A stretch of 64,000 bases of DNA from Litomosoides sigmodontis (GCA_963070105.1 OY718804.1:10679817-10743816), one strand, 5' to 3'; positions 1 through 13,901 are shown, counted from the first letter of the stretch. The notes: generated from the sequence alone by a model not told the origin. Numbers and translations are program-made.

Positions 1-132
1 ACTATAGGACAGTATATTTGACGAAGTGCATCATATGCTTTCTTCAAGCACGCAAGGGTGAAGTATTTGAAGTGTATCATCATTAGGCTTTAATAAACTG
101 AAACCTTCGAAATGATTTATAATTTATTTCAG

Positions 133-3100
133 CTTTCGTATACCAAATGTTTATTGCGTCTGAATGAACCACGATTAGCTCTGAGCGGAATCAATGATTT
201 GTTACGAGAACCTGAAAGTACCGAATTTCAAGAAAGTACTTTATTTATTTGTTAATGAAATAGAAGTGTTAATATTGCATTGATCTTTATTGAATAGCTA
301 ATTTTTTTCAAATGGAGGAAGGAGTGAGGAATTTTCTTAAAAACTTGGAACTTGCATAAACAAATCAATTCCACAAGCATTTCACCTGTTTTGTCCATCT
401 CTGTGGCGATCTGTATCAACGGCAATTTAAATGTAGAAATGTGCACATTGCAGAATTGCGTTCATGTCAATTGGAAGCAATGTGGCAGTTGCAGCTCTGG
501 GATGACTTAACAGATTTGCTGTGTGAGAAGCCTAAACCGACAATGTGTGGTGCTACATATGCAAGCGTAATTTGTAGCCTGAGAAATAAACAGTTCAATT
601 TAATGGATGATTTTTTAGTCAATGCTCGAATGCGTTTGGCAGATACCTTAACTGCCATGGCGATTGAAGATACAAATACCTATACACAAGCGTATAAAAC
701 TATTGCACAGTAAATTCGTGATTTATTTGTTTTTGGATATTTTGTATTTCTTTCAACTATTTTATTAGTATGTTCTCTGGACCATATTTTTAGTATCGGG
801 AAATTGAATTTCCTTTATTTATTCTTTCAGTAATTTGAAATAACGATTTTTTATGGATCTTAATGTGTTAGCTGGAAGTTTCAACAGGTCCTTACGGTTC
901 TTCTTATTTTTAATTTATAGATTACATGTACTGGCAGAAATAGAAGATGCGAAGAGTTCACTGAAGCTGGGGAATGACACAGCTTTAACAGTGGAAGATT
1001 TGTCTAAAGTTTTGAGTGTTTGGCAGGTATGTATGGGGTGCCTAATTGAGAATAGTTGGATCTTCTTGAAGCATGGTGGAGTGTCTTTAATCCGTTCAAC
1101 ATGGCTTGAAGGGATTGCTAGGAAATATTACTAATTAGTAACTGGTTTAAGACAGGCATCATTAGCCTAGTAAGCAAATGGATTAAATGAAGCTCTGGTA
1201 GCCTATTTTATTCATAAGTAATTCATGCAGCACATAATTTGAGTTTGTTGTCTCAATAATCGATGGTTCCTCTTTTGAAACCAAGAATTTAGTTGTTTAG
1301 AAACGTGGCGCAAAAGCGATTCAAAGTGCAAATGTTTTGGAGCCCATTTTGAACGCTCGTCGAAGCTTACTGAGTCTGATAGATGGTGACATTGGACGGA
1401 GCTCAATTTGTGATCTGTTTTTGCAAAGTTGTCGTTTAGCGAGACACGATGGGCACCTTCAAGTTGCTTGGTCATACCTCAGTCAGGCAAAAACATTAAA
1501 TGTTAACCAGTTTGAAGTTGAAATGGAAGAAGCTCGATATCTTTTTCAAAAGGTTTTCTAATAATCCGCTTCCTTCCTACCTTAGTGCTTTGGATAAAGC
1601 ATATTTTCGAGTGTTGATCTTTTTTATTCATTATCTTTGTTCGCATTAACACGTTTTATATTTCAGGGGAATCAAGTTCAAGCGATTCAAATCCTTTCAA
1701 ATTTATTGAAAAGGAATTTTTCGGACGAAGTGCAGCAGCTGAAAAATATTTCATTTGATGGAAAAGATGTTTGTTGCAGTGAAGAAAGCAATTCTAGGGA
1801 ATTGAGAAAGGGAAATGAAGACTTTGTCAAGGTTTTTTAAAAATTCATATTCGCATCGTAGTATCCAGTGTTGTTGATAATAACATATGTCATATTTTAC
1901 GGTTTAATTATTTTGCAATTTTGCAGGCTCAGTTGCTGTTTGCTGAATATTCATTAAGAGCAGGATCCGGTAGTTATGGAGATTTTTATAAGACGTATTT
2001 TTTGCTTCCTTTAATTGCTGAACCGTCTGAAGATTTGTTTTATCGAGTAGCCGTCTTCTTAGATAAATATTTATACAGTAAGAACGAAGTAAATCATTAA
2101 CCATTTCAACTCAGTTTATTATCTATTCAATATCAATTACTGAATTTATTTATCTTATCATCTCAGTCTTGTGTTTTGATATCTTAAAATTTAAAATTTT
2201 ACGGATGATGAAAATTGCTGAATTGTACTATTTTTGTTTGTTTTGCTTACCGCAGTTTTGTCTCCAATTCGTTTTATTTAGCAGTTCCATCTTTCAGTAT
2301 TTCCAGTTTGCTATTTTTTTAGAATCCTGAAGCTCATAATGTTACAATGATTTTGAAAGCCTACAGACGAGTGCTGAAGCATGGAAAGAGTTATTTGTTT
2401 CACGTTATGCCACGAATGTTAAGCATCTGGTTGGATTACACACAGAAAATGGTAGTTTTTACTTTTAAAGAATTATGCAAGTGTTTTTGTAACTTGATAG
2501 ATAATCGGTATTGCTTGCAGATCGAAGATGGAAGTACTCAGTTACCACTGAAAGTACAATCAAGAGGATTGTCGTTAAAAAGTTCAACAAATGAAGATAA
2601 ATATGTTAGAGAGGTGTGGTACCTTTTTATGTCCTACAAGCAATTCACAATTTTCGCAAATTTTGTGTTAATTATTACAACTACTCATTTACTAAAGAGT
2701 TATATTTAGTTGTTCAATATTGTCCTAGCCACATCTCGGATAAGTAAGACTCTCCAGTTGGTGAAAATCAGAAAGACTGTCCATCTCTAACTTTTCTTCA
2801 AAAATGCCGCAAAAAATTATTCGTCTTTGAATTTTATGAAGCTCCTACCGATATGTTTTGATATTTTTTTATTTCTTAACTCTTTTGATTTATTTTGTTA
2901 CACTTCGACTTCATTATTCTCAGCGGTTTTTCCAGAGTTTTAAAAAAAAGAGTAAAGAAAGAAGAAAAAGAAGTCTTGAAAGTAAAGCTTTTCTCATAGA
3001 ATATTATTACGGAAAATCTGAAAAAATTTTATAAGCAAAAGTGCGGAAAAGTATAGGCATACGTTATTTGTTCTTGTTTTGCAATTGATATAAGATTTTA

Positions 3101-6100
3101 TCAATATTTAGATTTTGAACTGAATGATTTGTATGGAAAATCTTTAATATTTCAGATGAGTGCAGTAATATATGATGGTTTCAAATGCATTGATCATTAT
3201 ATATTTTATACAGCATTTGCGCAGTTGATTTCTCGTATTACTCATCCAAATGAGGATGTTTTCCAAACGTTGAAGGTATGTTAATGATGTTTTTTTTTAA
3301 ATGAATATTCGGACGACGAACGTGATACACCATTTTGGTAAGCATTCTTTTTTTTGTAAATTACATGGTAGATTAAGTATATGAATGTAATGATGATGCA
3401 TGCAGTCTTTATTTCAGTCAGTTACTAATGATCATGATTTTTTGGATTAACAAATCCAAAATTTACGTTTCAGAAGATTCTCTCTACGTTGATGGTAGAA
3501 TACCCGCATCAGTGTTTATGGCAATCCATTGCTGTATTCCGTTGTGACGCTGATAAGCAACCGTTACGTTTCACTCGTTGTCGCGCTGTATACGATTTAG
3601 CCAAACGTAGTGATGAAACTGGTTTACTAAAAACTTTAATTCCACAGTATGAATATGTTGCAGCTGCTTTCATTAGGCATGATTTATACATTGAAAGATT
3701 TATTAAATTTTTCCTTCTGAAATCTTTTGTTTGGAGTCTAGTTGGATATAAACTTTATGATTGTTTTTTAGTTATGATGAACTAGAGGGCCATAGATCAC
3801 ACAATTTTCATTGTAATTACGCATATATTAGCTGTTTAAATTAGATGATAAATAGCAATGTCAAGAATTAAAAATGAATGGGGTAAGAAGCACAATTTAA
3901 TCCTGTTGCCTAAATTGTATTGACCTTCATCCTCAGTTATCTGATATTTTTTTAAAGGGTTGCGGAAGATAGTTGTCCTGTAGGTACACAATCACCGTTC
4001 AGCCAACGTTATACCTATCTTTCGGAGTATTTTCGGAGCGGTAAAGTAAGCCAGTCAATTTGGAGTATGTATTTTGCTCTCCTGCAAACAAGAATCTTAA
4101 AACTTTCTTTAAGTTATAAATCTTCAAATACACTTTAAATGCAATTAAATAGTCATCCGTACATTCAAGTTTATTGTCACATTGTTTATTATTTAAATTA
4201 TTGCTTTGAAGTTTGTAACCAATGAAATATTCTCTAAAATTTGTTGTTTTCCATGATAATTTTTTTAAATATCGAAAAATTTTTGTTTAGCGACAGAAAG
4301 ACGTCAGGGAAAGGATAAGAAAGAACTGGTTCAACCATCAATCGTTGTTCCACTGCATAAGATGATCGAGCAAGCAATTCCAACCAATATTTTGAGCACA
4401 TTATCACAATTTCCAGGTTCTGATTCAGTACAAACTGCTTCAGCAACTTCGAATAACATTAAATTCAGTACCATATATATTCACTCAATTGATGAAGAAT
4501 TCGCTGTGAGTTTAATTTAATTTACCTCAGCCATATTCTTTCTAATAATCAAGGGTTTAAGTCCCAAGTTTTTTTTTGTTCGACATCACAACATTCATTT
4601 ACAGTCCTTCCTCATGATATGGAATTCAAATTTTGGAGTTTCTCAGTTTTACGCAAGAAGTTAAATTTCACTTTTTCAGGTAATGAAATCATTAGTGCGT
4701 CCGAAAAAGATTACTATAGTGGGATCTGATGGTAAAAAATATCCACTGATGTGTAAAGCAAAAGATGAATTACGTAAAGATGCTCGTCTTATGGATTTTA
4801 ATCGGGTACTTTTTTAGGTTCATAAAAAACGCGTACTTTTATCTAGAGTACTTCCACAAAACTCTTAAAGGGTGTAGGGTGGTCAAGATAGCGTGTTATT
4901 TGCTGTCGTGGATTTTACAACTTTCTTTAGTTAGTTTTTGTTCGTGCAGGAATAGTATGAATAAAGCCACTAATTAGCAGCTTTAATCAATCAACAGTAT
5001 TCAAGTTTTAAAAAACAAAAAATATGGAGCGATTTACCATCATACTAAATATAGTATATGGTGTCATGTTAAATTCTAGTTTCAAATTAAGAAAAATAAT
5101 AAAATGAATAATTGAACAGCATGACCTTGTAACTTTTCCTAAGCTTAAGATAATTTCTTTTCAGATGGTAAATGCCTTATTGCATCAAAATGCAGATGCC
5201 AGGCGAAGGCAACTTCACGTCCGAACATACAATGTTATTCCGTTACAAGTAAATATTACTTCCGCACTGTAGTATTACATTGCTAAACGTATCGTACACT
5301 TTTTTGGGAAAAATTTTTATCTCTTGATTGGTTTATCATTAATTTTGAGTTTCTATTTTAGATTTCGATACTCAAAGAAAACAATCGGTCTTTCTAATTC
5401 ATTGAAAAGCAGTTAGTATGTATAGCAGTGAGGAACAATTTTTGCGGCCGTTTTAATTTTGCAGGATGCTGGCGGCTTAATTGAGTGGATTCCAAATCTC
5501 CAAACTTATCGAGGTCTGGTGGAACAACTCTTAAAGGAAAAATGTGATAGCGTAATGACCGATAAAGAGTGGTTTGCTCGATGGGTGCCTAATGGAACTG
5601 ATGAAGAAAAATTGGAAAGATTGCGGACCGAGTATTATCCAAGACATCCAATTGTGATGCCAGAATGGTTCAGGTAAGGGAGAGTATTGATTTCTTCTCG
5701 ATTTACGCTATATAATTTATGCGACTTCCATGTCTCTTATATTTTGCTTTGTAAATCTTAGATCTATGACAAGCAGATTTGGAAAGCTCTCCATTTAGAA
5801 AGCGCTCCATTTAGCTTATTGTGATTTTTTTAAGAATATGATTAGTAAAAAAAACTTTAGGCGTTCATTTTCTGACTCATGTCGTTGGTACGCAGCACGT
5901 CTGGCTTTCACATATACGTCAGCAGTCATGAGTATGGTAGGTTTTATACTGGGGCTTGGCGATCGACATGGTGAGAATCTCTTGCTTGATCTGATCAGTG
6001 GTGATGCTATTCATGTGGACTTCAATTTATTGTTTAACAAAGGAGAGAATTTGAATGTTCCTGAAGTAAGATGATTTCCATGATTTCTGATGTATACAGT

Positions 6101-7195
6101 TGAATTAGAGAAAAGTGAAGACATTAATCACTTTAAGTGCTACCAGTTTCTCTTATGCATAAATTGTCGATGCATGTATTAATAACGTTTTGATACACGC
6201 GGTTATATCTGACAATCTTTTCATATGCAGTTCTGAAGTCCCCGAAAATACGAATAGATAAGAAGATATTTCTTATTTTCCTATCGTTTATCTTAATGTT
6301 AATTTAGGTAGTTCCATTTCGACTGACACGTAATATCGTTGCTGGTTTCGGAGCAACTGGTGTTGAAGGCGCATTTCGTCGTTCCTGTGAAACAACAATG
6401 CGTGTTTTGCGTGAGCATGATGAGGCGCTGCTCACTGTTTTGCAAACATTTATACACGATCCGCTTTTGGAGTGGATGCATAGCGAAAGCCGAGCTCAGC
6501 AATATAAGCAGGTTTGTTATATTATGTAGTTGTAGAAATTTGGCTAACTTTCTTCTCTTATACAGCAAAAAACGTATTTGGAATGAAAATATATTGCCTT
6601 CTAAAACATATTTGTCTGGCGTGTATTTTTGCGTAATTCTGGATAATACGGAATTGAATAAAGAGAAGTTTTATGGTGCATATATATTTATGAAAGAACA
6701 GCACTTCGTTTCTAGCGAAAGCGAAATGATGCCAAATTATCGCCACCAGTAGCTCAACAGCAGGCACAGGAAGCAATCGATATGATCCGATCCCGTTTAG
6801 TAGGTAATGGCTTGTTAATTTTTTATCTAATTAATTTCCTTCTAAATGATTTACAATGTTATAAATAATAGATATTGTTGAGCCATTATGCTAACTTTGA
6901 ATTTCATAACGAAAATTATGTGATTTCTGCCATTTCATTCTTTCGTTTACAGTGCTCTAAATCGTAATTGGACATTTTTTTATTCCTGTTTTGCGAAATG
7001 TATATCACTTAGTTACGCATACAGTTTTAATGCTTTCTGTTCTTTGCAGGTCATATTATAACTCCAAAAATTTATCGCACAGAGACGAGTAACCCACCAA
7101 TGAGTATCGAAGGTCAAGTGGGTCGACTGATTGATATTTCTCGAGATGAATTGAATCTTGCCCGGATGTATATTGGTTGGTGCCCTTTTATATAA
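133..7195 (+). CDS. atl-1: ATR checkpoint kinase (PI3K-related), 3' part of gene, 19 exons
   Basis: Serine/threonine kinase of the nucleus that senses stalled forks and single-stranded DNA and phosphorylates checkpoint effectors. The gene enters from the left; about 982 residues are visible. Exons: 133-235, 454-709, 921-1026, 1301-1552, 1667-1831, 1927-2088, 2323-2451, 2521-2613, 3156-3275, 3474-3676, 3958-4040, 4291-4505, 4680-4805, 5165-5248, 5465-5673, 5861-6065, 6308-6511, 6716-6803, 7050-7195. The early exons are helical FAT-type repeats. The kinase N-lobe has [13 protein letters not shown] (exon at 4680). The catalytic loop is GLGDRHGEN and the metal-binding motif HVDFN (exon at 5861). 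NVPEVVPFRLT and [11 protein letters not shown] match ATR rather than ATM, mTOR or SMG1. The last exon is the FATC domain ending YIGWCPFI. The exon at 3474 is joined through a GC donor; the alternative GT donor at 3648 would lose ten residues that align with human ATR. The symbol follows C. elegans naming. Confidence 0.95.
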
Positions 7196-8178
7196 TGTTC
7201 TAGTAGAGATGCAAGTTTTGTAAATATTTTGCCATAGTTTCATTATTATTTCTATTTTTGGTTTCTTCGGTGAAGAAATCTTATGTCGTAATTATGAGGG
7301 TTAATGATGTTTCGTTGATATCAGTTTATCTTGAGCAGCGTACGATCGGAATCTTCGACGTACTGTCTGGGATAATTTTGCTAATCCTTTCCAAGCATGT
7401 TTTCTATAATTTGGATATAAAATCAGCTGTCATAATCCTATTATAGTTTGGAATATTACTTTAGCAGAAGTAGTGAATTGCAACTGTTCTAGGGACATTT
7501 TTGTTAAGTTTATTTGCGAATAGTGCTAGGATAAATTTATGTTTCATATATTGCAATTTAATTTCAAACGAACTGTTTGATTTTAGCTTAAATGTCTCTC
7601 ATCATTGAATTATAAATTTCCAGCGCATTGCTCTGCCAAATACTTCATTCTCTATTCTTTTTCCCCTCTAATGATCCTTTTTACTTCATCTTTTTTGCCA
7701 CTTCGTTTTTTACTTAGTCTTATGGATATTTTTTTGATGTGTTTCAAGTTAGAAGATTGGAATTTTAGGCGTTTTTTTTCTGTTTGTTTCTGTTGTTTTA
7801 TCTTTTTTAATAGGTTAAGTCATTTTGTTTTACACTGATTCATTTTTTGACGGTGAAGTAATTCTATACTTTTGATTTTGTGGTATCCGAAATAAATAGA
7901 GAAGTCACAAATGTATGTATCATAGTTTTTCAAATAATTGATTATAAAATTAAATGAAACTTGCTGGGTGTGATATATGAAAGTTGATTTTATCTGTCAT
8001 GTATGTTGTACATATTCCTAAAAATTTCAGTATTTTTTGAAGATGATATCATTTATCCTTTAAGTGTATAAAAGTGAATTCCTTTTGCCATCCTTTTTAT
8101 TATTTTACGATCATTTTTTGCATGCGGTTGCGTGTTTCCTAGTGGAGAGTGGCGCAATATGAAGTAAATACAATCGCT
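7196..8178. other. Spacer after ATR
   Basis: AT-rich and T-tract-rich sequence with no exon I can support. An AATAAA hexamer lies near 7890, about 700 bases past the ATR stop, and could end a long 3' UTR. Open frames such as 7605-7838 are pyrimidine-rich and show no coding character. Confidence 0.5.
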
Positions 8179-9262
8179 ATGCTTGCATTAGTAGTTCTTA
8201 CGTCCTTGCTAATGGACAGTTCACAAAAGTCTCAATATTTTCAAATGACAATGCGCAGTGTAACAGCATCAGCAATTGTACATTCACACGGCGAGAGTTT
8301 GGACGCCGAGAACAATTTAAAGCGGCCAGGGGAGACTTTTGTTGGGGGAAACGTTACCGATGTCGTTTTCATTCCAGGTATCTATAGTTCGGAGAGGATA
8401 AACATTAATTTAGCTGACAAAAGTACAGAAAGTTTGAAGCAGTGTAATTCTGATTCAATTTAAGAATGAATTTCCAGGAATCCTTTCTGGAAATTAAGGT
8501 ATCAGTATCATTATTGAAAGCGTATGCTTTTCACATATTGTGCGCTAGTTAGATATATAGAGATTTTGAATGTTAATTTTTTGATAAATTCCCTTAATAA
8601 ACGAAAAAGTGAACGAAGATAAGAAGATAGACTGACTCTCCAATGAAACTGCAACTCTGTTGAAAGTAAAGTTTCTAACTAGAAAATCCAGTGGAAGGAG
8701 GAAGGAATGGTACACAATTGATCGTCGATGCAGCACCATTGAAATATATGTATATATATGTGAGTTCTCATGATTCCCCTAATTTCAACTCATCAAAAGT
8801 GGCTAATTGGTTGGTCATGTAATTAACCTGTTCCACAGAACTGATCTGTTTTATTCAACTATTCTATTTTATTCCTTCCAATATCATGAAAAAATACTCC
8901 GACAGCATAACAGACTTGGACTGACGAGTAAGAGTGAGAACTCTAATTTAAAAATTTAGTATTTAGAAATTAAAATGAGGAGGAAGTTTGAAATATCAAT
9001 ATGTGCAAGGCCACTATGTGATTTGAAAGTAATTGTCAAAATTAAGGTTGGAATATTGTATCTTAGTGTGATAATTATGGTAGTTGTGTTGGATGGTATG
9101 ATGCCACGATTACGTGGTGAAAGTGCAGTAACTTCATCAATGAGGAGTGCGGATACGTTGCACTCGACCTACGACGAACCGAGACCGGTGGTACATAACG
9201 TGCTACCTGAATATGATACATTACGTCCATCACCAATACTTCCATTGCATAACAACGGATGA
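8179..9262 (+). CDS. Possible small secreted or membrane protein, two exons, hypothetical
   Basis: Not recognised. Exon 1 (8179-8377) starts at an ATG followed by a hydrophobic stretch (MLALVVLTSLL) that could be a signal peptide. It then reads a polar segment and ends at a good donor, CAG|GTATCT, in phase 1. The best partner is exon 2 (9129-9262), which joins in phase and gives a proline- and tyrosine-containing tail (DEPRPVVHNVLPEYDTLRPS) before a TGA at 9260. Exon 2 is richer in GC than its surroundings. The acceptor GTGCAG at 9128 has a weak pyrimidine tract; another acceptor at 9080 keeps the same phase and adds a hydrophobic segment. A TTTCCTAG before exon 1 (about 8141) could be a trans-splice site. 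The total is about 110 residues. The same frame stays open for 36 more codons after the TGA. Confidence 0.4.
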
Positions 9263-9886
9263 AAGATGCAAATTCAAGAAGATTGGAACAGACTGCTCTC
9301 CTACTGGCAAGAACATGGACGAGGCATTTTTGAAGTCGTCGAAAGTGATTCTCCAAGTTGTAAAGATGCCTGAAATTATTTTTCGTCACAAAAAATTAGA
9401 AGAAAATGAAAATTTCGGACACACTGAATTACGATGATTTTCGAACTTTTGCATGTTAAAAGTTATTAACGTAGCAACGTTAACTGCTATTTCTGTTTTT
9501 TATTCTCCCACATTTCACCTTTTCATTTTGCCTCTCTTCACCTCACTTATCCTTCGTTTCTATCATATATGTTATGATTCAGTGTTCTTTTCTTGTGTGC
9601 TGCCATTCAAATTTATTAAATCTTTTTTTCCATTTCCATCCCTTCAAAAAGCGCATTTTTCATCTCTTTATTTCCCGTCCATCCACGAACTGCTGCATTC
9701 ATTTCATATCAGAATAAATTTGCATAATTTCATCGCTAAACTTTGGCTATTGATTTTTATCCTATTTCAATTTAGTACATTGAGCAGGAAGAAGAAGAAT
9801 TCCGACAGATTCCGCTCAATGCTTTTCAAAAAACAAAATGATTTTATTTGGGCCATAAAAAAATAGATGAGGTTGCGATGCTGCTG

Positions 9887-10009
9887 CTGCTGCCGCTGCC
9901 GTCGCAGGGTTTCCAAACGGTTTCCGTTGCGGAATCATGATTGAAACACTGCACAGCCATCAATGACAGCGGATTGTGGGTGGTTGCCGCCGCTGCTGCT
10001 ACCGCCGCC
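9887..10009. repeat. CTG/CCG trinucleotide-rich island
   Basis: Two runs of CTG and CCG units (about 9889-9907 and 9987-10009) flank a GC-rich segment in otherwise AT-rich DNA, followed by TGACGTATGAC, which resembles a CRE half-site. No open frame longer than about 25 codons uses it. Confidence 0.6.
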
Positions 10010-10846
10010 ACATCATTGACGTATGACTTATGTCCTGAAGAAAGTCTGCGGTTAGGTCTCAGACTGCATCATTTCATCATTTCATTACTTCATCTACTGA
10101 ATTGATTTGATTGTGAGCCGCTCTTGTAGTAAAGCTGTTAAGAGATGCTAAATTCAAAACTGAAAAAAGTGAACAAATGAAAGCTGTTGTGAAGCGTTCG
10201 AGCTGAAGAAAGTTGAAATCGATGGAAATGAAATTCATTTCTGAAATAAACCGCTTCATAGCATCGAACATTTGAAGATGTGAAAGAGAGAGAGGAAAGA
10301 TGTCGCTGTATTTTATTTTAAAACTCACCCAATCCGTCAAGTGTCGCAATCTTTTTGGGTGATTTCTGAAACATTGCCAATTTGATAAGCAACAAATTAT
10401 TGTACGCATTGTTTGCAGTTCAACAAGGTGTTTTCTCTCCTCCGTTTTCCTTAACTTTTGCCGGAAGGGTTCGTTATCACGTCCGCTTATTGCACTAATT
10501 AGAACTCATTAATTAGCAGCAAGAGAGCTGTATGTGCGTTTATGATTTGTTCATAAAGTTTTATGATATATACCGACGTTATGTGGCTATTATCACTTCC
10601 AACTGACCATAGAGATAAGTTAAGTGAAAGTGGAAGATTCGAATTTTTTCTGCACCTTCGAAATTCTTTGCATCACTTATTTTGTACTCTCTGAAAGGTT
10701 CTTTGATAAGTAGCTGAAGATGATAAGTGGAGATGGTAGTGGGAGTGAGTGTGAGTTTAAACAAGTAAGTCCATTTCGTTGTAACTCCTCTGAACTGATG
10801 AGGTGATCGTCGGAAGAGAGTGCGTGGCAGAGTTGGGATAGCTAGC

Positions 10847-10888
10847 TAGATGGATAGATTGGATGGATGGATGGATGGATGGCTGGAT
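10847..10888. repeat. (GGAT)n microsatellite
   Basis: Six uninterrupted GGAT units with imperfect flanking units (TAGATGGATAGATT before, GGCTGGAT after). Confidence 0.85.
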
Positions 10889-11261
10889 ATTCCATTTGCC
10901 TCACTCCTACCACTTCAAATGTTTGGGCCGACTAACGAAATGGGCAGAGTGACACGAAGTAAACGAATTTCTCAAAAAATTTTCAGCTCTATCTTTAAAC
11001 TAAAAAGCATCTTATAGCTATTATATGCTAACAGATGTTTGCACCCTCTTCTCCTAATTTTTAGCAAAGCAGCCAGCTTCAGTTAGCAATGGAATCCTGA
11101 AACGAGTAAATTAGTTATTGAAATTCACTTCGGATGGATAATAGATGGAACAGCCGATTGCTGGAACTCTTTATTCCTCCTTTTTTCATCTCTCTCTTGA
11201 AGCCACTCTGTCGTCCCTTTCATTCTTTCTATTCACATCTCTGCTCTGTCGCACTTTAATT

Positions 11262-11287
11262 CGTGCAGGTTCTTCACCACCTGCACG
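11262..11287. other. Perfect inverted repeat (9-bp arms, 8-nt loop)
   Basis: CGTGCAGGT at 11262-11270 is exactly complementary to ACCTGCACG at 11279-11287. Each arm contains part of a CAGGTG/CACCTG-type E-box. It could form a hairpin or be a paired binding site. Confidence 0.6.
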
Positions 11288-11311
11288 TACACTTCATACA
11301 TGGGATTGTCC

Positions 11312-11345
11312 TGCGTGTGCGTGCGTGCGCGCGCGTGTGTGTGTC
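11312..11345. repeat. GT/GC alternating purine-pyrimidine tract
   Basis: A run of GTGC, GC and GT units, a candidate Z-DNA-forming sequence. Confidence 0.75.
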
Positions 11346-13821
11346 GTTGTGCCTGCGTAGGCAGGCTGTGACGTTCAACCGGATCTTCGGCCACGGCTGC
11401 CTAAATCTTCCACCGGATGAGGCAGTGCATCTCTCGCCCAAATTGGTGTGAGGATACTCGTAGAAGTTACTGGAACGAACCGTGGCTACTCATCTCGTCT
11501 TGGCTCATTTTTTAAAGTGGCTCTCTGCTCACTAATGCCTTCGTACTTTCAAACAATTTGATCAATAATCAGTATACTATAACATTGCATTCATTGCTGT
11601 ATTTGTGAAAAAACACTTTAACACAGAATCTATGAATGCTATCCGTCAATGCAACAATCTCTTCTGAAGAGTACTTGAAGGAGTGGATTGAATTTTAATT
11701 TTTAAGCAAAATCAGAAGAATTGCTCTGCTCTTTCTCTTCCTTTTTTCCTTCTTTCTCCCTTTCTCTCGCTATCTCTCTATGTCTCCGTCCGTTTCAATT
11801 GAAATTTTTAGTGAGTTTAGTTTGAAAGAGAACTAAATTGATGAAATATACCAAACTGAGAAGTTCTTGTCTTTTCGAACAATCCAAGAAGGTAGAAATT
11901 CGCTGCAGGGAAACGGGAAATAATTCTAATTTTTTCCGACCTCTCCAATATCACTGCTGCTGCTATCTCTGTCCTCCTTATCATCGTCTATCAGTCTATC
12001 AGCTAGCCATCTTATCATACTTATCAATAGCTCTCTCCTTATGAATGTGTTGTTATCAATGGGTGCTATGATCAGTGCTGATGCAACGACTGGTAGATGA
12101 AATTTGAGAAATGTAATAAATAGTACTGTTGTTTTGGGCCTAAATCGCCTTAATTATTTCACCGAGCAATTGCTAGCTTCCAATGACTCGCTCTTCCACG
12201 TTGATCCCTCATATCCTCCCTTCCTTCAATGTGCTGCCTTGTCAACCTGGCTGATCTGTGCTTGAGATCGGTGATATTTTTCAAAACTTTTCTTAACTCT
12301 TAACTTGCAGCGATTTCTGCAGCTTTATCAGTAATAGCCCCGCAATTTACTGTAACTTATCGGAAGCTCCCACCTGCACGTTACCAATGAGATGGCATTG
12401 ATCGAAATTCAAATGATATTTGGGAATTAGATGTGGGAGAGAAATGTGCGATTAAAAAAACGCAGATTGTTTTAAAAATGATAATTGAAAATTCTAGCTG
12501 CACTTGTTCGTCCCGATTTTTCGTGACGTATTTCCGCCTCTTATGCACCGATTATCTCACATCCTTTGTCATTCCCCAATGACTAATGTCTATCCCATTA
12601 TATAGTAACACTTTTAAATGCTGGCTTTGTTTTAATCTTCTAGTATAATTTCTTCGTTAATGATGCGCTTTCTAAGAAGTTGGGGAAGGAAAGTATTTAA
12701 GAACTAGTAGAATGGTTCAACAAAGCAAATGTTAATTAATTATCTTGATAATGTTATTTAATTTAGCTTTTCCAATGGTAAATTAGAATGATTTAAATGG
12801 AACTTAAATTTCAGAAGAATTAGACTAAATTACGTCAAATAGAAATACATTGATTGCACTGGATCCATTACTATGAATTGTGCAGGAGCAATTGAGCCTG
12901 AATTTCACCACAGAATCAGTTTGTTCTAATTTTATGCTTGACGTAAAGAAGTTTATTAAAAAGCGCTTAATTTTTAACTTCAGATTTTTCTCAGAAAGAA
13001 AATTTAGAGGAGGAAGTTATGATTTGCAAGAAATTTAAATTGTGTGAGGTTCTGATTGTACTATTCGTTTTTGAGGAAAGAAAAGTCATTAGGAGTTTTA
13101 TATTACATTAAAGCTTTAGAACTTCTTCTTATGAGACTTTAAATTTATTTTTCCCCTTGTCAATTCAATAAATTAATTAAAATTGATAAAATTCAAATTT
13201 AATATGCGAAAAGAGTGTAAAGTATAGGGGCGATAGAGGGGCTACCAGGGCAGCATAATTAAGTAATGACTTTACTAATTATTGAATGTATTAGTATCAA
13301 TATTGTAGCATAAGGTCTATTATCTAAAGTGATTGAGCATTATTTCAGTAAGCACAGATTTATGCTCTCTTATGTTACATTAATGCTTTAGCTGTTCACT
13401 GATCTTTCCGTTAATGAATCATTTAAGTGAAGTTTGCATTAGCTAAATTATAACTTATTGATCGATTTGCAAAAAAGTGCTAAAATATCGAGTTCAGTTC
13501 TTTCAAGCAGCTTCAACTTTTTAAAATCACTTTTCACTTAAAGACAGGTTTTGTTTTGCCATCATCGAAACTTTAATAGTACTTTTAATGACCACATATG
13601 CTATTATTTCTTTCGATATGTTTTACTTTTCAAATTGTACTTTTCACAGTTTATCGTTTGGCTCGTTAAATTTAGGCATTGAATAAAACCAACCTGTGAA
13701 ATATCTTCTTTAAATTTTATCTTTGAATTTAGATTTGTAACAAAATTGACAATCAATTGTATCAATGAGCAGGCTATCTTGGTAATTTGGAGATACGAAA
13801 ATTTCCATATTTCAACAATTA

Positions 13822-13901
13822 GGTCTAGTGATATTATCTATCAGTCTAGTGATTAGATGTTATTAATCTGGTGATTAGTGATATGATAGTCTAGTGATAG
13901 A
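13822..13901. repeat. Degenerate TCTAGTGAT repeat cluster
   Basis: The motif TCTAGTGAT occurs at 13823, 13845 and 13890, with the variant TCTGGTGAT at about 13867 and GATTAGTGAT between. Spacing is about 22 bases. It looks like a short minisatellite; I do not recognise a family. Confidence 0.55.

Noticed and set aside
2078..2079. GT donor TACA|GTAAGA in ATR
   Set aside because: It leads into an immediate stop with the next exon; GAA|GTAAAT at 2089 keeps the frame.
3648..3649. GT donor CCACA|GTATGA for the ATR exon
   Set aside because: It is in phase, but drops ten residues that fill the human alignment; the downstream AG|GCATGA donor fits better. Kept as the main alternative.
9453..9866. 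137-codon plus-strand frame
   Set aside because: Pyrimidine-rich with Phe/Leu/Ser bias, no splice context and no recognisable domain.
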